DNA of 64,000 bases, taken from the NCBI RefSeq assembly GCF_015999465.1, contig NZ_CP065534.1, positions 2,108,001 to 2,172,000 of the forward strand. The letters run 5' to 3'. The DNA comes from Lonsdalea populi. GTDB lineage: Bacteria; Pseudomonadota; Gammaproteobacteria; Enterobacterales; Enterobacteriaceae. The notes beneath the pieces were generated by a model. That model did no database searches and was not told where the DNA came from. It was given only the letters and a program-made list of their open reading frames with translations. The translations under genes were made by a program, and so were the position numbers. Shown here one piece after another: positions 28,535 through 39,336 of the stretch (position 1 is its first letter; every line of letters starts with the position of its first letter).

Positions 28535-28553
28535 AGCCGGTCGGCGACCGGCT
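28535..28553 (-). promoter_or_regulatory. metQ-metN intercistronic hairpin
   Basis: AGCCGGTCG / CGACCGGCT, a 9-bp perfect stem with a single-base loop as drawn (3-5 nt after fraying), 27 bp after the binding-protein stop. There is no U-tract. Likely an mRNA stabiliser or partial terminator that sets high expression of the binding protein. Confidence 0.6.
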
Positions 28554-28579
28554 CTATAAAGAATAACCCAGCCAGACCG

Positions 28580-29419
28580 TTATTGGGCGGTCGTCTGCGC
28601 GTGCATCCATTCCGGTTTCTGGAACTGACTGAACATTGTCGCCGGGTTGTCGATAACCGCCGCGTAGGCTGGCGACTCGACGGCAGCTTTGATGTCCTTC
28701 ACGAACGGTTTATCCACATCCGCCGTCCGGACGGCAATCACATTCTTAAGGTTTTCATCCAGCGTTTCCAGCTTCAGCGCGGAAGAGAGCTTCAGTCCGG
28801 CGGAAATCGCGAAGTTACCGTTGATCAACGAGGCCGTGACGCTATCCAGAGTCCGCGGCAGCTGAGCAGCTTCGAGCGGCTTGAACACCAGTCCACGCGG
28901 GTTGCTGACGATGTCTTTTTCCGATGCCTTAGTCGGGTCAATGTCCGGCTTGATGGTAATCAGTCCCAGCGACTGCAGGAAACGCAGACCACGCGCCAGG
29001 TTGGTGGGATCGTTGGACAACGTCACGATATCGCCTTTCTTCAGTTCGTCCAGCGAGGTGATTTTGCGCGAATAGAAGCCCATGCCGGCGGTCGGCACCA
29101 CGATCAGACGGGTCAGTTTCAGACCTTTATCCGCCGCGAACTTGTCCAGATAAAGGGTATGCTGAAACAGATTGGCGTCGATGCCGCCGTTCGACAGCGC
29201 GAGGTTAGGCTGTACGTAGTCGCTGAACTCGCGTACCACAACTTTATAGCCTTTCTGCGTCAGCGCCGGTTTGATGGCCTGTTTGACCATGTCGCCATAG
29301 GGGCCCGGGGCGACGCCGAATACGATGGTGTGTGCGTCGCTCTGCGCGAAAGCGCAGTGAATACCCGAGGCTAATAATGCTGCAGCAAACGTCGCCCGCA
29401 TAGAATGAGAAAATGTCAT
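28580..29419 (-). CDS. MetQ/NlpA-family substrate-binding protein
   Basis: 279-residue NlpA/MetQ-family binding protein, first gene of the operon. The signal peptide (MTFSHSMRATFAAALLASGI, then HCAFA) looks like type I with an AFA cleavage site. The only nearby cysteine (Cys22) sits in GIHC, which is not a good lipobox, so unlike E. coli MetQ this protein is probably soluble in the periplasm. Core motifs are VKQAIKPAL, EFSDYVQPNLALSNGGIDAN and FQH. The start at 29419 follows GGAAGGG; the frame is open upstream to 29839 without homology. I saw no MetJ box upstream. Divergent from gstB. Confidence 0.88.
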   Translation of the reverse strand: MTFSHSMRATFAAALLASGIHCAFAQSDAHTIVFGVAPGPYGDMVKQAIKPALTQKGYKVVVREFSDYVQPNLALSNGGIDANLFQHTLYLDKFAADKGLKLTRLIVVPTAGMGFYSRKITSLDELKKGDIVTLSNDPTNLARGLRFLQSLGLITIKPDIDPTKASEKDIVSNPRGLVFKPLEAAQLPRTLDSVTASLINGNFAISAGLKLSSALKLETLDENLKNVIAVRTADVDKPFVKDIKAAVESPAYAAVIDNPATMFSQFQKPEWMHAQTTAQ

Positions 29420-29603
29420 AACACCCTTCCTGTCTGAGTCATCGTTGTCATTGGTTATCGTGATTATTAGGGGAATCAGCGTAATAAATAAATAATAAAA
29501 ACGCCTATGATTATGCAGGCACCCGATGGGCGATTTTATTGCAAGTATCGCCACCTGGTCTTCTCTACACTGTGGGTCAGAACGTAACAGAAGGATCAAC
29601 ACA

Positions 29604-30220
29604 ATGCTAACGCTGTGGGGACGCGAGAATTCGACGAACGTCAAAAAGGGACTCTGGTGCGCAGAGGAGTTAGGGCTGACATACCAACACATTCTACTGG
29701 GCGGTGCTTTCGGGGTAATCACGCCCCCGAGTATCTGGCGCTCAATCCCAACGGACTCATTCCCTGTCTGCGGGACGATGAGCTGGTCCTGTGGGAATCC
29801 AACACCATTGTGCGCTATCTGACGGCGCAGTATGGGCAAGGTTCGCTCTATCCGGCCGATGCAAAGGCGCGCGCCGGTGCGGAGAAATGGATGGATTGGG
29901 CGATCTCCTTCGCCACGTTTTTTGGGCCGGTATTCATTAATATGATGCGCACACCTCCCGCCCAGCGTGATGTGGCCGCCGTTGAAGCCAATATCGAGCG
30001 CTGCGAATCGCTGCTCAGCATCGCCGATAGCGCGCTGGCCTCTCTGCCCTGGCTATCCGGGGAGGACTTCGGCGTCGGCGATATCCCGCTCGGCTGCATC
30101 GCCTACGGCTGGTTCGGTATGCCCATCGTGCGCCAGTCGCACCCCCATCTGGAGCGCTGGTATCAGCAATTGACGACGCGAGCGGCGTTCAAAAACAAAG
30201 TGATGATCCCCCTGAGCTAA
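29604..30220 (+). pseudogene. gstB: Glutathione S-transferase GstB, single frameshift
   Basis: The gene starts at 29604 (AAGGA site) as [24 protein letters not shown], matching the N-terminal thioredoxin fold of E. coli GstB (YliJ). After GGAFGV, near 29716, the frame must shift by one base to continue as [13 protein letters not shown] and on to LERWYQQL and VMIPLS. One base appears to be missing in GTAATCAC, where the family needs Val-Asn-His. Everything on both sides is well conserved, so the loss is recent or a sequencing error. Context next to dacC and rimO is that of E. coli gstB. Confidence 0.85.
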
Positions 30221-30324
30221 ACGATTGGGTCCGCCGTCAAGATTGGCGGCCGGATCTGTTTCCTGCCGTTGATTCAGGTATAATCCGCCGACTTTTTCCC
30301 GTACAACCCGATGTATGAGACGCT

Positions 30325-31728
30325 ATGACTGTTAACACTTTCGATCCTTCGCAGACCACCACGCTGGCGGCCCCGGAGAAAACGCTGACCCAGCAAAAGA
30401 CCGGCGGCGACAAGCCGCAGGGCAATAAAATCGGTTTTGTTAGCCTGGGCTGCCCTAAAAACCTGGTGGATTCCGAGCGCATCCTTACAGAGCTGCGCAC
30501 CGAAGGGTATCAGGTGGTGCCAAGCTATCACGATGCCGATCTGGTGATTGTCAACACCTGCGGCTTTATCGACAGCGCCGTGCAGGAATCGCTGGAAACC
30601 ATCGGCGAAGCGTTGAATGAAAACGGTAAGGTCATCGTCACCGGCTGTCTTGGCGCGAAAGAGAATCAAATCCGCGAAGTGCATCCCAATGTGCTGGAAA
30701 TCAGCGGGCCGCACAGCTACGAGCAGGTGCTGTCTCACGTCCATCACTATGTGCCGCAGCCGGAGCACAACCCGTTCACCAGCCTGGTGCCGGAATCCGG
30801 CGTGAAGCTGACGCCGCGTCACTACGCCTACCTTAAGATTTCCGAAGGCTGCGACCATCGCTGCACTTTCTGCATCATCCCCTCGATGCGCGGCAAGCTG
30901 GATAGCCGCCCTGTCGGCTCTGTATTGGATGAAGCTAAACGTCTGGCCGACGCCGGGGTGAAAGAGCTGCTGGTTATCTCGCAGGATACCTCCGCCTACG
31001 GCACCGACATCAAACACCGCACCGGCTTCTGGAATGGTCAGCCGGTCAAGTCCAGCATGGTCAGCCTGTGCGAGCAGTTGGCGACGCTGGGCATTTGGGT
31101 CCGTCTCCACTACGTCTACCCTTACCCGCACGTCGACGAGGTGATCCCGCTGATGGCTGAAGGCAAGATTCTGCCGTATCTGGATATCCCGCTACAGCAC
31201 GCCAGCCCGAAAGTGTTGAAGCTGATGAAACGCCCCGGCGCCGTCGAACGCACGCTGGAGCGCATTAAACGCTGGCGCGAGATCTGCCCGGCGCTGACGC
31301 TGCGCTCAACCTTCATCGTCGGCTTCCCCGGCGAAACGGAAGAAGACTTCCAGATGTTGCTGGACTTCCTGAAAGAAGCACAGCTGGATCGCGTTGGCTG
31401 CTTCAAATTCAGCCCGGTGGAAGGCGCTACCGCCAATGCATTGCCCGACCCGGTGCCGGAAGAGATCAAGGAAGAGCGCTACCACCGATTTATGCAACTG
31501 CAGCAGCAGATTTCCGCGCAGCGTCTGCAGGCGAAAATCGGCCTGGAACTCCCGGTGCTGATCGATGAAGTGGATGAAGACGGTGCCATTGGCCGCAGCA
31601 TGGCCGACGCCCCGGAAATCGACGGCGCGGTCTATCTAAACGATGAAACACGCCTCAAACCCGGCGATATCGTCACCGTGAAAATTGAACACGCCGACGA
31701 ATACGACCTATGGGGCAGCCGGGTCTAA
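30325..31728 (+). CDS. rimO: Ribosomal protein uS12 methylthiotransferase RimO
   Basis: Radical-SAM enzyme that methylthiolates Asp89 of ribosomal protein S12. The N-terminal methylthiotransferase domain has cysteines in [16 protein letters not shown] and TGCLG. The radical-SAM motif is [18 protein letters not shown] and a C-terminal TRAM domain ends in EYDLWGSRV. 467 residues, 26 longer than E. coli, because of a Thr/Gln-rich N-terminal extension before [12 protein letters not shown]. No better start is seen inside. A terminator follows. Confidence 0.97.
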   Translation: MTVNTFDPSQTTTLAAPEKTLTQQKTGGDKPQGNKIGFVSLGCPKNLVDSERILTELRTEGYQVVPSYHDADLVIVNTCGFIDSAVQESLETIGEALNENGKVIVTGCLGAKENQIREVHPNVLEISGPHSYEQVLSHVHHYVPQPEHNPFTSLVPESGVKLTPRHYAYLKISEGCDHRCTFCIIPSMRGKLDSRPVGSVLDEAKRLADAGVKELLVISQDTSAYGTDIKHRTGFWNGQPVKSSMVSLCEQLATLGIWVRLHYVYPYPHVDEVIPLMAEGKILPYLDIPLQHASPKVLKLMKRPGAVERTLERIKRWREICPALTLRSTFIVGFPGETEEDFQMLLDFLKEAQLDRVGCFKFSPVEGATANALPDPVPEEIKEERYHRFMQLQQQISAQRLQAKIGLELPVLIDEVDEDGAIGRSMADAPEIDGAVYLNDETRLKPGDIVTVKIEHADEYDLWGSRV

Positions 31729-31735
31729 CGACGTC

Positions 31736-31778
31736 ACACCGGGGGATGATTTTTCCTCCTGTCTCCCGGTGTTTTTTT
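31736..31778 (+). terminator. Terminator after rimO
   Basis: ACACCGGG (31736-31743) pairs with CCCGGTGT (31765-31772) and runs into a T7 tract. It marks the boundary between the two E. coli-like synteny blocks. Confidence 0.85.
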
Positions 31779-31897
31779 ACTTTTGAATGATCCCCTGCAC
31801 TAAAAATCGTCATTAAGCGCTCCTGCAAGACGCTTCGCCTTGCGAGATCTCGGCGGGTAAAGTAGCCTTGCCGGATGATTTGATTCGTGCTGAATAA

Positions 31898-32653
<756 letters not shown>

Positions 32654-32666
32654 ATCAAAACCGGGG

Positions 32667-33845
32667 TTACTTGCTGATGGCGACATCGGGTTTGCCGGCA
32701 ACGAACCGCGTCAGACGTCGCCATAACCACTCCATTGGCCCCTGCCGAAAAACCCGCAGCCAGTAATGCGCGAACAGCAGGTTGACGATCCACATCGGCG
32801 GCACCAACGCCAACAACGCCAGACGATCCAGCTTCATAAACCAACCCAGATGGTAGAACAGCGTGGTGCACATCAGCGTTTGCAGCAGATAGCTGCTTAA
32901 CGCCATCCGGCCGATATCGCTAATCCATTTCGTCAGGTGCCAGCGCCGCAGCATCGGCCAGTAGCCATAGCACAGGCCCAGGTAGCCGATCGCCTGCAGC
33001 GGCGCACTCAACTCGCCAGGGATCTGCAGCAGCAGGCCGCACCAGCGATACTCCCAGTTCAGATGCCACTGCGCCACGACGCCCGCGCCGTTGATGATCC
33101 ATGCGGGGATCAGCAGCACCCATGCAATTCGGCGATAGTGGCTCAGGCTGAATTCGCCTTTAAGCCACCCGCTGCGCATCAGCGCGCCGCCGAGCAACAT
33201 CGCCCCGCAGAGCAGCCAACCGTACTGTACGCCCATTGATAGCAGACTTTGACTTAGCATCGACAGCCGATGGCTCCAGGCTGCCGGTCCGCCGGTCACC
33301 AGCCAGTGCGCCTCATAAGCGAGATCGGCCGGGCCGGGCTGCCAGAAGCGCCCGCCGGTTTGGCTTAGCAGTTGGCTAAGAACCACCAGTATGGCGATAC
33401 CCGCCAGATACATGATTGTCCCCGCTCTGAACAACAGTCTGGGGCTGTCAGCCATTCGCAGCATGCCACAGCACACCAGACCAATCAGCCCGTAATCCAG
33501 CAGAATATCGCCATCCCAAAAGAAAAGGCTGTGAATCAGGCCGAAGATCATCAGCCAGAACAGGCGGGCGTGGATCCAACTCCGCCCTCTTGGCTGCAAC
33601 AGCTGCAAGCTCGCGCCAAACAGCAAGGCGAACATGGTCAGAAATTTCCCCTGCACCAGAATATCCATCACCGCCCAGGTCCAGGCATCACGAAGTGACG
33701 GCAAACCGTTATAGGCAGGATTAAGGTAGGCGGCCTCGGGCAAACCAAAGGCGGAAACGTTCATCAGCAGGATGCCAAGCAACGCCACGCCACGGACAAA
33801 ATCCAACGTGGCGATGCGGGGTTGTTCTCGGGGTGGAGTGACCAT
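32667..33845 (-). CDS. yeiB: DUF418 membrane protein YeiB
   Basis: 392-residue polytopic membrane protein of unknown function with about ten helices. The N-terminus IATLDFVRGVALLGILLMNV and the C-terminal DUF418 domain (GLCYGYWPMLRRWHLTKWIS, then GRMALSSYLLQTLM) identify the family. It is downstream of folE on the same strand as in E. coli, but with a terminator and about 200 bp between them here. Confidence 0.93.
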   Translation of the reverse strand: MVTPPREQPRIATLDFVRGVALLGILLMNVSAFGLPEAAYLNPAYNGLPSLRDAWTWAVMDILVQGKFLTMFALLFGASLQLLQPRGRSWIHARLFWLMIFGLIHSLFFWDGDILLDYGLIGLVCCGMLRMADSPRLLFRAGTIMYLAGIAILVVLSQLLSQTGGRFWQPGPADLAYEAHWLVTGGPAAWSHRLSMLSQSLLSMGVQYGWLLCGAMLLGGALMRSGWLKGEFSLSHYRRIAWVLLIPAWIINGAGVVAQWHLNWEYRWCGLLLQIPGELSAPLQAIGYLGLCYGYWPMLRRWHLTKWISDIGRMALSSYLLQTLMCTTLFYHLGWFMKLDRLALLALVPPMWIVNLLFAHYWLRVFRQGPMEWLWRRLTRFVAGKPDVAISK

Positions 33846-33992
33846 AGGCGTAAGGGTAGCTCGCAGTCTAAGTAAATTCGGGTGTGGTTAGGTCCGTAAA
33901 TTGTAATGACTGACAGCGCAAAAACCTACGGTTTTACCTCACCGGGCAAGGAGATAGCGCAACCGAAAGGAGAAAACGGGCGTGGCGGGCAT

Positions 33993-34022
33993 AAAAAAGG
34001 CGTCATTGGTGAAACTGACGCC
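33993..34022 (-). terminator. Terminator after folE
   Basis: GGCGTCA (33999-34005) pairs with TGACGCC (34016-34022). On the minus strand it is followed by six T. It would separate folE from yeiB. Confidence 0.8.
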
Positions 34023-34045
34023 GATGAGTTTTATCGTGCGAACCC

Positions 34046-34711
34046 TCAGTTATGGTGGCGCACCGCGCGCAGGAACTCTTGGCGCGTATTCTGGCTGGAC
34101 TTGAACAGACCGCCCAGCGACGTGGTAGTGGTGGCGCTTGTGGCATCGCGAATGCCACGCGCTTTCACGCAGTAGTGCACCGCATCAATGGAGACGGCGA
34201 CGTTGTTGGTGCCCAGCAGCGTCTGCAACGCGACGAGAATCTGCTGGGTCAGACGCTCCTGCACCTGCGGACGCTGAGAGAAAAATTGCACGATGCGGTT
34301 GATCTTGGACAGGCCGATGACGCCATCCTTGGGGATATAGGCGACGGTGGCCTTACCGTCGATGGTGACGAAGTGATGCTCGCAGGTGCTGGTCAGATTG
34401 ATGTCGCGCACCGTCACCATTTCATCCACCTTCATCTTGTTTTGAATGATGGTGATTTTGGGGAAGTTGGTGTAGTCCAGACCGGAGAAAATCTCATCAA
34501 CATACATTTTAGCGATGCGGTGCGGCGTTTCCATCAGGCTATCGTCCGTAAGATCCAGACTTAGTAGATTCATGATTTCCGTCATGTGCTCCGCAATGCG
34601 GGTTTTACGGGTCTCCCGATCGAGCATTTCCCCGCACAACGGCGTTTCCAAACCTCGCGCCAGCAGCGCCTCATGGACCAGGGCGGCTTCTTGGGTCAAA
34701 GGTGATGACAT
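34046..34711 (-). CDS. folE: GTP cyclohydrolase I
   Basis: First enzyme of folate/pterin synthesis, converting GTP to dihydroneopterin triphosphate in the cytoplasm. 221 residues. Zinc ligands lie in TSTCEHHF and in the C-terminal [28 protein letters not shown] and [13 protein letters not shown] are almost invariant. The ATG at 34711 gives [16 protein letters not shown], aligned with E. coli [15 protein letters not shown], with GGAG 7 nt upstream; the frame is open to 34780. Confidence 0.97.
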   Translation of the reverse strand: MSSPLTQEAALVHEALLARGLETPLCGEMLDRETRKTRIAEHMTEIMNLLSLDLTDDSLMETPHRIAKMYVDEIFSGLDYTNFPKITIIQNKMKVDEMVTVRDINLTSTCEHHFVTIDGKATVAYIPKDGVIGLSKINRIVQFFSQRPQVQERLTQQILVALQTLLGTNNVAVSIDAVHYCVKARGIRDATSATTTTSLGGLFKSSQNTRQEFLRAVRHHN

Positions 34712-35014
34712 TATCGTTCTCCAGCAGGTGTACTTAATGCGGCGCCATACCGTCTTCAGGCGTTGTCCGCAATAGGCCATGGAATTGATGACTGCAAACC
34801 GGGCATCAACACAGCGCCACTGACGGATGCACCAGGCGCGAATCAGCGCCTTTTAATGAGGGACACAGCCTAATGGAGAGTTCGGCGATTATCCAGTGAT
34901 TGTATGTCATGATTGATGAAATCGCTGCAAGTTATGAATGATGGCAGCTGCCATCATGGGGGATGGCGGTGACCCGGCGCGGCGCAAATATCCGGATAAC
35001 CGGGGGCGAGACGT
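34712..35014. other. Intergenic region upstream of folE
   Basis: 303 bp holding the folE promoter region and the end of the decayed chemoreceptor gene. No RNA gene or clear operator is seen. Confidence 0.3.
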
Positions 35015-36138
35015 TTAAAATTTCTCCCAGCCGTCATTGTTGTCCGCACGCGCGGCGGGCAGAAGTTTCACAGCGGTTATCGGTTTCACCGCGGGGATGC
35101 TCATTGCCGAAATGGGGCCATTGTCGTCCTCTAACTGGAAGAGATCCACCACCTTGGACAAATCATGCGACTGCCGATCCAACTGCGCGACCGCAGCCGA
35201 CGACTCCTGCACCAGCGCGGCATTTTGCTGGGTTACGCCGTCCAACTCGTGTACAGCCGGCCCGACCTGCGTGATGCCCTGCGTCTGCTCGTCGGTGGCG
35301 GCGTTGATTTCACCGATCAAGTCGCTGACGTGCGCAATGGCGGTGATGATGGTTTCCATCGCTTCGGAAGACTGCTGAACCTGCTTGTCGCCGACTTGCA
35401 CATTGACCTCCGATTCCGCAATCAGTTCAGCGATCTCCTTCGCCGCCTGGGCACTGCGCTGCGCAAGGCTACGAACCTCACTCGCCACCACGGCGAATCC
35501 CCGTCCTTGCTCACCGCCGCGCACGGCTTCTACCTCTGCATTTAATGCCAGAATATTGGTCTGGAACGCAATGCCGTTAATCACATGGGTGATATCCAAA
35601 ATCTTGCCGGAGCTGTCGGTAATTTTTGCCCTCGTTTTGGCCACGTTGCTGCCGATTTCTCCCCCCCTTCTTAGCTACGCCTGCGGCATCCTGCGCCAGC
35701 AGTAGCGAGATCGTTACGCTGAAGCGCGGCATTCATGGAGTCTACCGCATCACTAATCACCGCTTCCCGGATGGTATACACACCGTTCGCCGTGGCCGGC
35801 TCAATCCCGATATGTTCGGAATTTTTGAAGTTTTCCTGCGCCGTTTTCGTATTCTGAATGGCATCCCTGCGCCATATTCATCGTTTTCCTGGCATTAACC
35901 TGATCGTTCTCCTGCATATAATCCATCGCACGTCCCAAACGGATCACGGCGCGGAAATACTGGTCATTGCCGTAAATCAAGAAAGAGTCTTTTTTTCTGC
36001 ACTTCATCCTGCGTCAGTAAATTTGTCGCCTGATTCAGAGAATAAATACTGTACTCCGACGCGATACCCCATATCACGATCGGTGTACCCACAACGGCTA
36101 ATATCATCACATGTATGCTGATGTTTTAAAAAATACAT
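35015..36138 (-). pseudogene. Methyl-accepting chemotaxis protein, decayed
   Basis: Remnant of a chemoreceptor gene like its intact neighbour. It starts at 36138 with MYFLKNISIHVMILAVVGTP and a first membrane helix. The frame changes in the A-rich run near 35990 (after DEVQKK), continues as YGNDQYFRAVIRLGRAMDY, and is lost again by about 35801. The signalling half is open from 35644 to 35015 and ends in GWEKF. The invariant hairpin reads LNAEVEAVRGGEQGRGF instead of [17 protein letters not shown], and a second membrane helix and HAMP are not recoverable. Several frameshifts plus altered core residues indicate an old pseudogene. Confidence 0.85.
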
Positions 36139-36572
36139 ATCCCACCCCATAAGAATATTTAATAGGTCCGCGCCCTGACGCGAACAATATTCTTTCTTTT
36201 CGATGAATGAATGTGCAGCGATGATTAACCATGTTCAGATGCGTTAAGTCCTGCCCTGCGTCGCTTCCTAACTATCTGATTTAAATCCCTGCAATAAATT
36301 GCAGCCAAGTTTAAACGGCGATAAGACCGCCGTGAAAAATACCTACCGGGTTTTAATGTCCCAAATATAGGCATGGGTATAAAAGGGGTATTCAGAGCCA
36401 CGCTTTTATCTAAAGGGAAATGAGACCTGCATCGACGCCAGCGAAAAACAACTATTATTGGCCCTGCGGGTCTTGGCAATCTTGATTATATGGCGAGAGT
36501 TAAAAGAGAAAGAGGAATAAAAAACGCACCGGCGAAACCGGCGCGCTTAGTGATCCTGATTAACGATAAAAA
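36139..36572. other. Intergenic region between chemoreceptor genes
   Basis: 434 bp, AT-rich. It holds the terminator of the intact receptor gene (36519-36545) and the upstream region of the decayed one, with a GGTGGGAT ribosome-site-like stretch before 36138. An 84-codon minus-strand frame at 36225-36479 is basic and without recognisable motifs; I do not call it a gene. Confidence 0.35.
36519..36545 (-). terminator. Terminator after the intact chemoreceptor gene
   Basis: On the minus strand CGCGCCGG pairs with CCGGTGCG (one G-T pair) around a 5-nt loop, followed by six T. Confidence 0.8.
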
Positions 36573-38261
36573 TTAAAACTGTTCCCAGTTGTCATTGCTG
36601 TTTGGCGTTTTGCTGGCGACAGGCGCAACAGCCAATGCCGGTTTTTGGCTCAGCGCTGGGCGTTTCAGTTCCAGTCCGTTTTGGCTGCGGCCCACCGCCG
36701 GATGCTCTTCGTTATCCAGTTTGAAGACCGTCACGGCATCGGTCAGATGACGCGCCTGCTCTTCCAGAGAAGCCGCGGCGGCGGAGGCTTCCTGCACCAA
36801 CGCGGCGTTCTGCTGGGTCACGCCGTCCATTTGCGTCACCGCACTGCCGACCTGTTCAATGCCGCGGCTCTGCTCATCGGAGGCCGAGGCGATTTCCCCG
36901 ATCAGGTCGTTGACATGGGTAATAGAGGTAATGATGGTGCCCATGGCTTCACCCGCTTTTTTCACCTGGGTGGATCCCATATCGACGCGCGATACGGATT
37001 CTGCGATCAGACCTTCGATCTCTTTGGCCGCCTGAGCGCTGCGCTGCGCCAGATTACGGACTTCACCTGCCACCACGGCGAAACCACGCCCCTGCTCACC
37101 GGCTCTGGCCGCTTCAACCGCCGCATTCAACGCCAGAATATTGGTCTGGAACGCAATGCCGTTAATGACGCTGGTGATGTCCGCGATTTTGCGGGAACTG
37201 GTCGCAATATCGTTCATCGTACCCACGACTTCATCCGTAATCTCGCCGCCTTTACGCGCGACGATAGACGCTTCGTGCGCCAGTTTGCTGGCCTGATGAA
37301 CATTTTCAGCATTCATTTTCACGGTCGAGCTCAACTCCTCCATACTGGCGGCCGTTTCCTGCAACGCGGCGGCCTGCTGTTCGGTACGGGCGGACAGGTC
37401 GTTGTTGCCCAGGCGAATCTCGCTGGAACCCTGGTGGATGGATAATGCGCTAGCGCGGATGGTGCCCACCGTCGAACGCAGGCTGTTTTGCAAAAAGGTG
37501 ACGTGCGGGAACAGCTGACCGGCGCAGTTGCGGCCAAACTCTTTCAAATCGTAGCTCAGTTGTCCTTCGCTCAGACGTTCAAGGTGCGACTTCAGCTGAT
37601 TAATCGGCTTCACCAGATAGTTAACCAAATAACGGTCGCTGATGATCAAAATGATCAGGCCCAGCACCATCGTGGCAATCAGTATGCGCTTGTTCATTGA
37701 GGTCATCGCATGGACATCGTCAATGGCCTGGTTGGTTCGCAGCGCCTCGGCAAATTGGTCCGAATTGGCAGCGAAGCTGACGCTGAGGGCAGGATAAGTC
37801 ACGCGGTAAATCTGGCGAAATTCGTCTATGCGACCCGCCTGTAACGCGGCGAACATGGGGTCGATACCCGACTCAATCAGCGCAGACCAGGTCGACGCCG
37901 TATGGGTGATCAACGTTGAGTCAATTTCCAGCGGATCGTTTTGGCGGAACTGTTCCAGCGCATCTTTAGTGTTTTGGATGGCGACGCTGGCTGAATCCAG
38001 CATGGTTTTAGCGGTTGCCGCATCACCGAGCTGGACATAGTCTGCGCTTCTCAGCATACGCGTCACCGCGCGAAAATAGTGATCGCCCCCTTTCACCAGC
38101 ACCAGATAGCTTTTTTTCTGCGACTGGTTAACGTCAAGCAGCGCCTCCATTTTATTGAATTCGGAAACGGTAAATAATGATACGCCGACCCAAAGGAGGA
38201 GGAATATGCCAAGTGTAATTAACATCATAGCCCTGATGGTGACATTCTTCAGAAAAATCAT
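36573..38261 (-). CDS. Methyl-accepting chemotaxis protein (Tar/Tsr type)
   Basis: 562-residue transmembrane chemoreceptor. The first helix is at about 10-30 ([18 protein letters not shown]). A periplasmic four-helix-bundle domain spans about 31-190 and the second helix is at about 191-210 ([16 protein letters not shown]). A HAMP domain follows, then the signalling coiled coil with the CheA/CheW tip [20 protein letters not shown] and methylation-type Gln/Glu pairs. The C-terminal NWEQF is the CheR/CheB docking pentapeptide. The ligand cannot be deduced: I do not see the Tar or Tsr ligand-arginine pattern with confidence. It is the likely sister of the decayed gene at 35015-36138. Confidence 0.95.
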   Translation of the reverse strand: MIFLKNVTIRAMMLITLGIFLLLWVGVSLFTVSEFNKMEALLDVNQSQKKSYLVLVKGGDHYFRAVTRMLRSADYVQLGDAATAKTMLDSASVAIQNTKDALEQFRQNDPLEIDSTLITHTASTWSALIESGIDPMFAALQAGRIDEFRQIYRVTYPALSVSFAANSDQFAEALRTNQAIDDVHAMTSMNKRILIATMVLGLIILIISDRYLVNYLVKPINQLKSHLERLSEGQLSYDLKEFGRNCAGQLFPHVTFLQNSLRSTVGTIRASALSIHQGSSEIRLGNNDLSARTEQQAAALQETAASMEELSSTVKMNAENVHQASKLAHEASIVARKGGEITDEVVGTMNDIATSSRKIADITSVINGIAFQTNILALNAAVEAARAGEQGRGFAVVAGEVRNLAQRSAQAAKEIEGLIAESVSRVDMGSTQVKKAGEAMGTIITSITHVNDLIGEIASASDEQSRGIEQVGSAVTQMDGVTQQNAALVQEASAAAASLEEQARHLTDAVTVFKLDNEEHPAVGRSQNGLELKRPALSQKPALAVAPVASKTPNSNDNWEQF

Positions 38262-38940
38262 AAATAAACTCCATTTGTTTTACTAACGATTTCATGCCCG
38301 TGCTGATAAGCAAAACAGGCTTTTGAATCAGTAAAATCGTTCTTTTATTAAAGGGAATAACCGTTGCTGTATTCGGCCACTCGCCGGCGGGTTTGCCCAA
38401 GGCGTTCCATTTTTCAATAAATGGAACACGCAAATAACAAGTGGCGCGGCTTAGTATATATCGGAGAGGAGACCAGGCTAGTTATCATTTTTGATAATAT
38501 TGTGAAAAGACTCAAAACTAATGGCTGCGCATCGCAATGGTTGAAGGCCCGGTGATTAATCGTCGTATTTGATACTTTTTATTTATGCGTAAGAAAATTA
38601 AATATTCTTACCTGTTAAATCAAAAGGATTATTTTTATTCATTTTTTATTGAATTTATATTTTGTGCATTACTGTCATTACGCATGCGATGAATCTACCC
38701 GATGGACAGGCCCTGAAATGGGTAAAGATAATCACTCCCGTTACTGATATTCGAACCATTCCCAGATTAACTTTCTACGCTTAACCACCCCAACGTGATT
38801 ATTTTTTCTCGCCCTATTAATTATAATCACCAGGAGGTCAATCTCAGCGCATGGACTTAATCATTAATCCACGGCCATTAAAATAATGACCTCTTACTAC
38901 AACGGCGAGAATAAAGCGAGGCACGTTTGAAGCAATGCGG
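38262..38940. other. Long AT-rich intergenic region
   Basis: 679 bp between the intact chemoreceptor gene and an ArsR-type regulator gene. The first 200 bp must contain the receptor promoter; a weak FliA-like -10 (TCCGATAT on the minus strand near 38460) lacks a proper -35. The remainder has no ORF with coding character and no clear hairpin with a U-tract. Confidence 0.35.
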
Positions 38941-39279
38941 TTAACAAGTCGGTCCGTCGTGCGGGACGCCCACGCCCAGCTCGTCGGTCAACGCGGTCAT
39001 GATGGCGGAAATACGGCTTTCGTTACGTTTATAGTAGGTCCAAATGCCGACTTTGGTCGCTTCGATCACGCCCAGCGCCTGCAGACTTTTAAGGCATAAC
39101 GAGGTGGCCGGCTGCGATAAGCCCGCTTTTTTCTGAATCAGGCTGGCGCACACGCCATACTGCTGATAGTCGTAGAGCTGCGTATCATCAGCGAAAGCGG
39201 TGTCAGGATCCTTCAGCCAGACCAGAATGGCTCTGCGCGTAGGATGGGAAAAAGCTTTGAGCGCCTCGTTTAAGCCCAT
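38941..39279 (-). CDS. ArsR-family winged-helix regulator
   Basis: 112-residue winged helix-turn-helix protein. The N-terminal ALKAFSHPTRRAILVWLKD is the classic ArsR opening. The recognition helix lies in KKAGLSQPATSLCLKSLQALGVI and the wing in TKVGIWTYYKRNE. It lacks the metal-binding ELCVCDL motif of ArsR/SmtB; its cysteines (YGVCASLI, SLCLKS and the C-terminal PTC) could act in redox or electrophile sensing, which is inference. The ATG at 39279 has AAGG upstream; an ATG at 39285 is too close. It lies 57 bp after the OYE gene on the same strand and may control it. Confidence 0.88.
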   Translation of the reverse strand: MGLNEALKAFSHPTRRAILVWLKDPDTAFADDTQLYDYQQYGVCASLIQKKAGLSQPATSLCLKSLQALGVIEATKVGIWTYYKRNESRISAIMTALTDELGVGVPHDGPTC

Positions 39280-39336
39280 AATCATTCACCTTGTTGTCAT
39301 GGTCAGGCGGCATCTCTTCGGATGCCGCCCGCTTAA

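Noticed and set aside
36225..36479. 84-codon minus-strand frame between chemoreceptor genes
   Set aside because: Basic, low similarity to any family, no ribosome site, and it lies in an AT-rich intergenic tract.
38440..38480. Possible FliA promoter for the chemoreceptor gene
   Set aside because: Only the -10-like TCCGATAT matches; the -35 element at the required spacing is poor.
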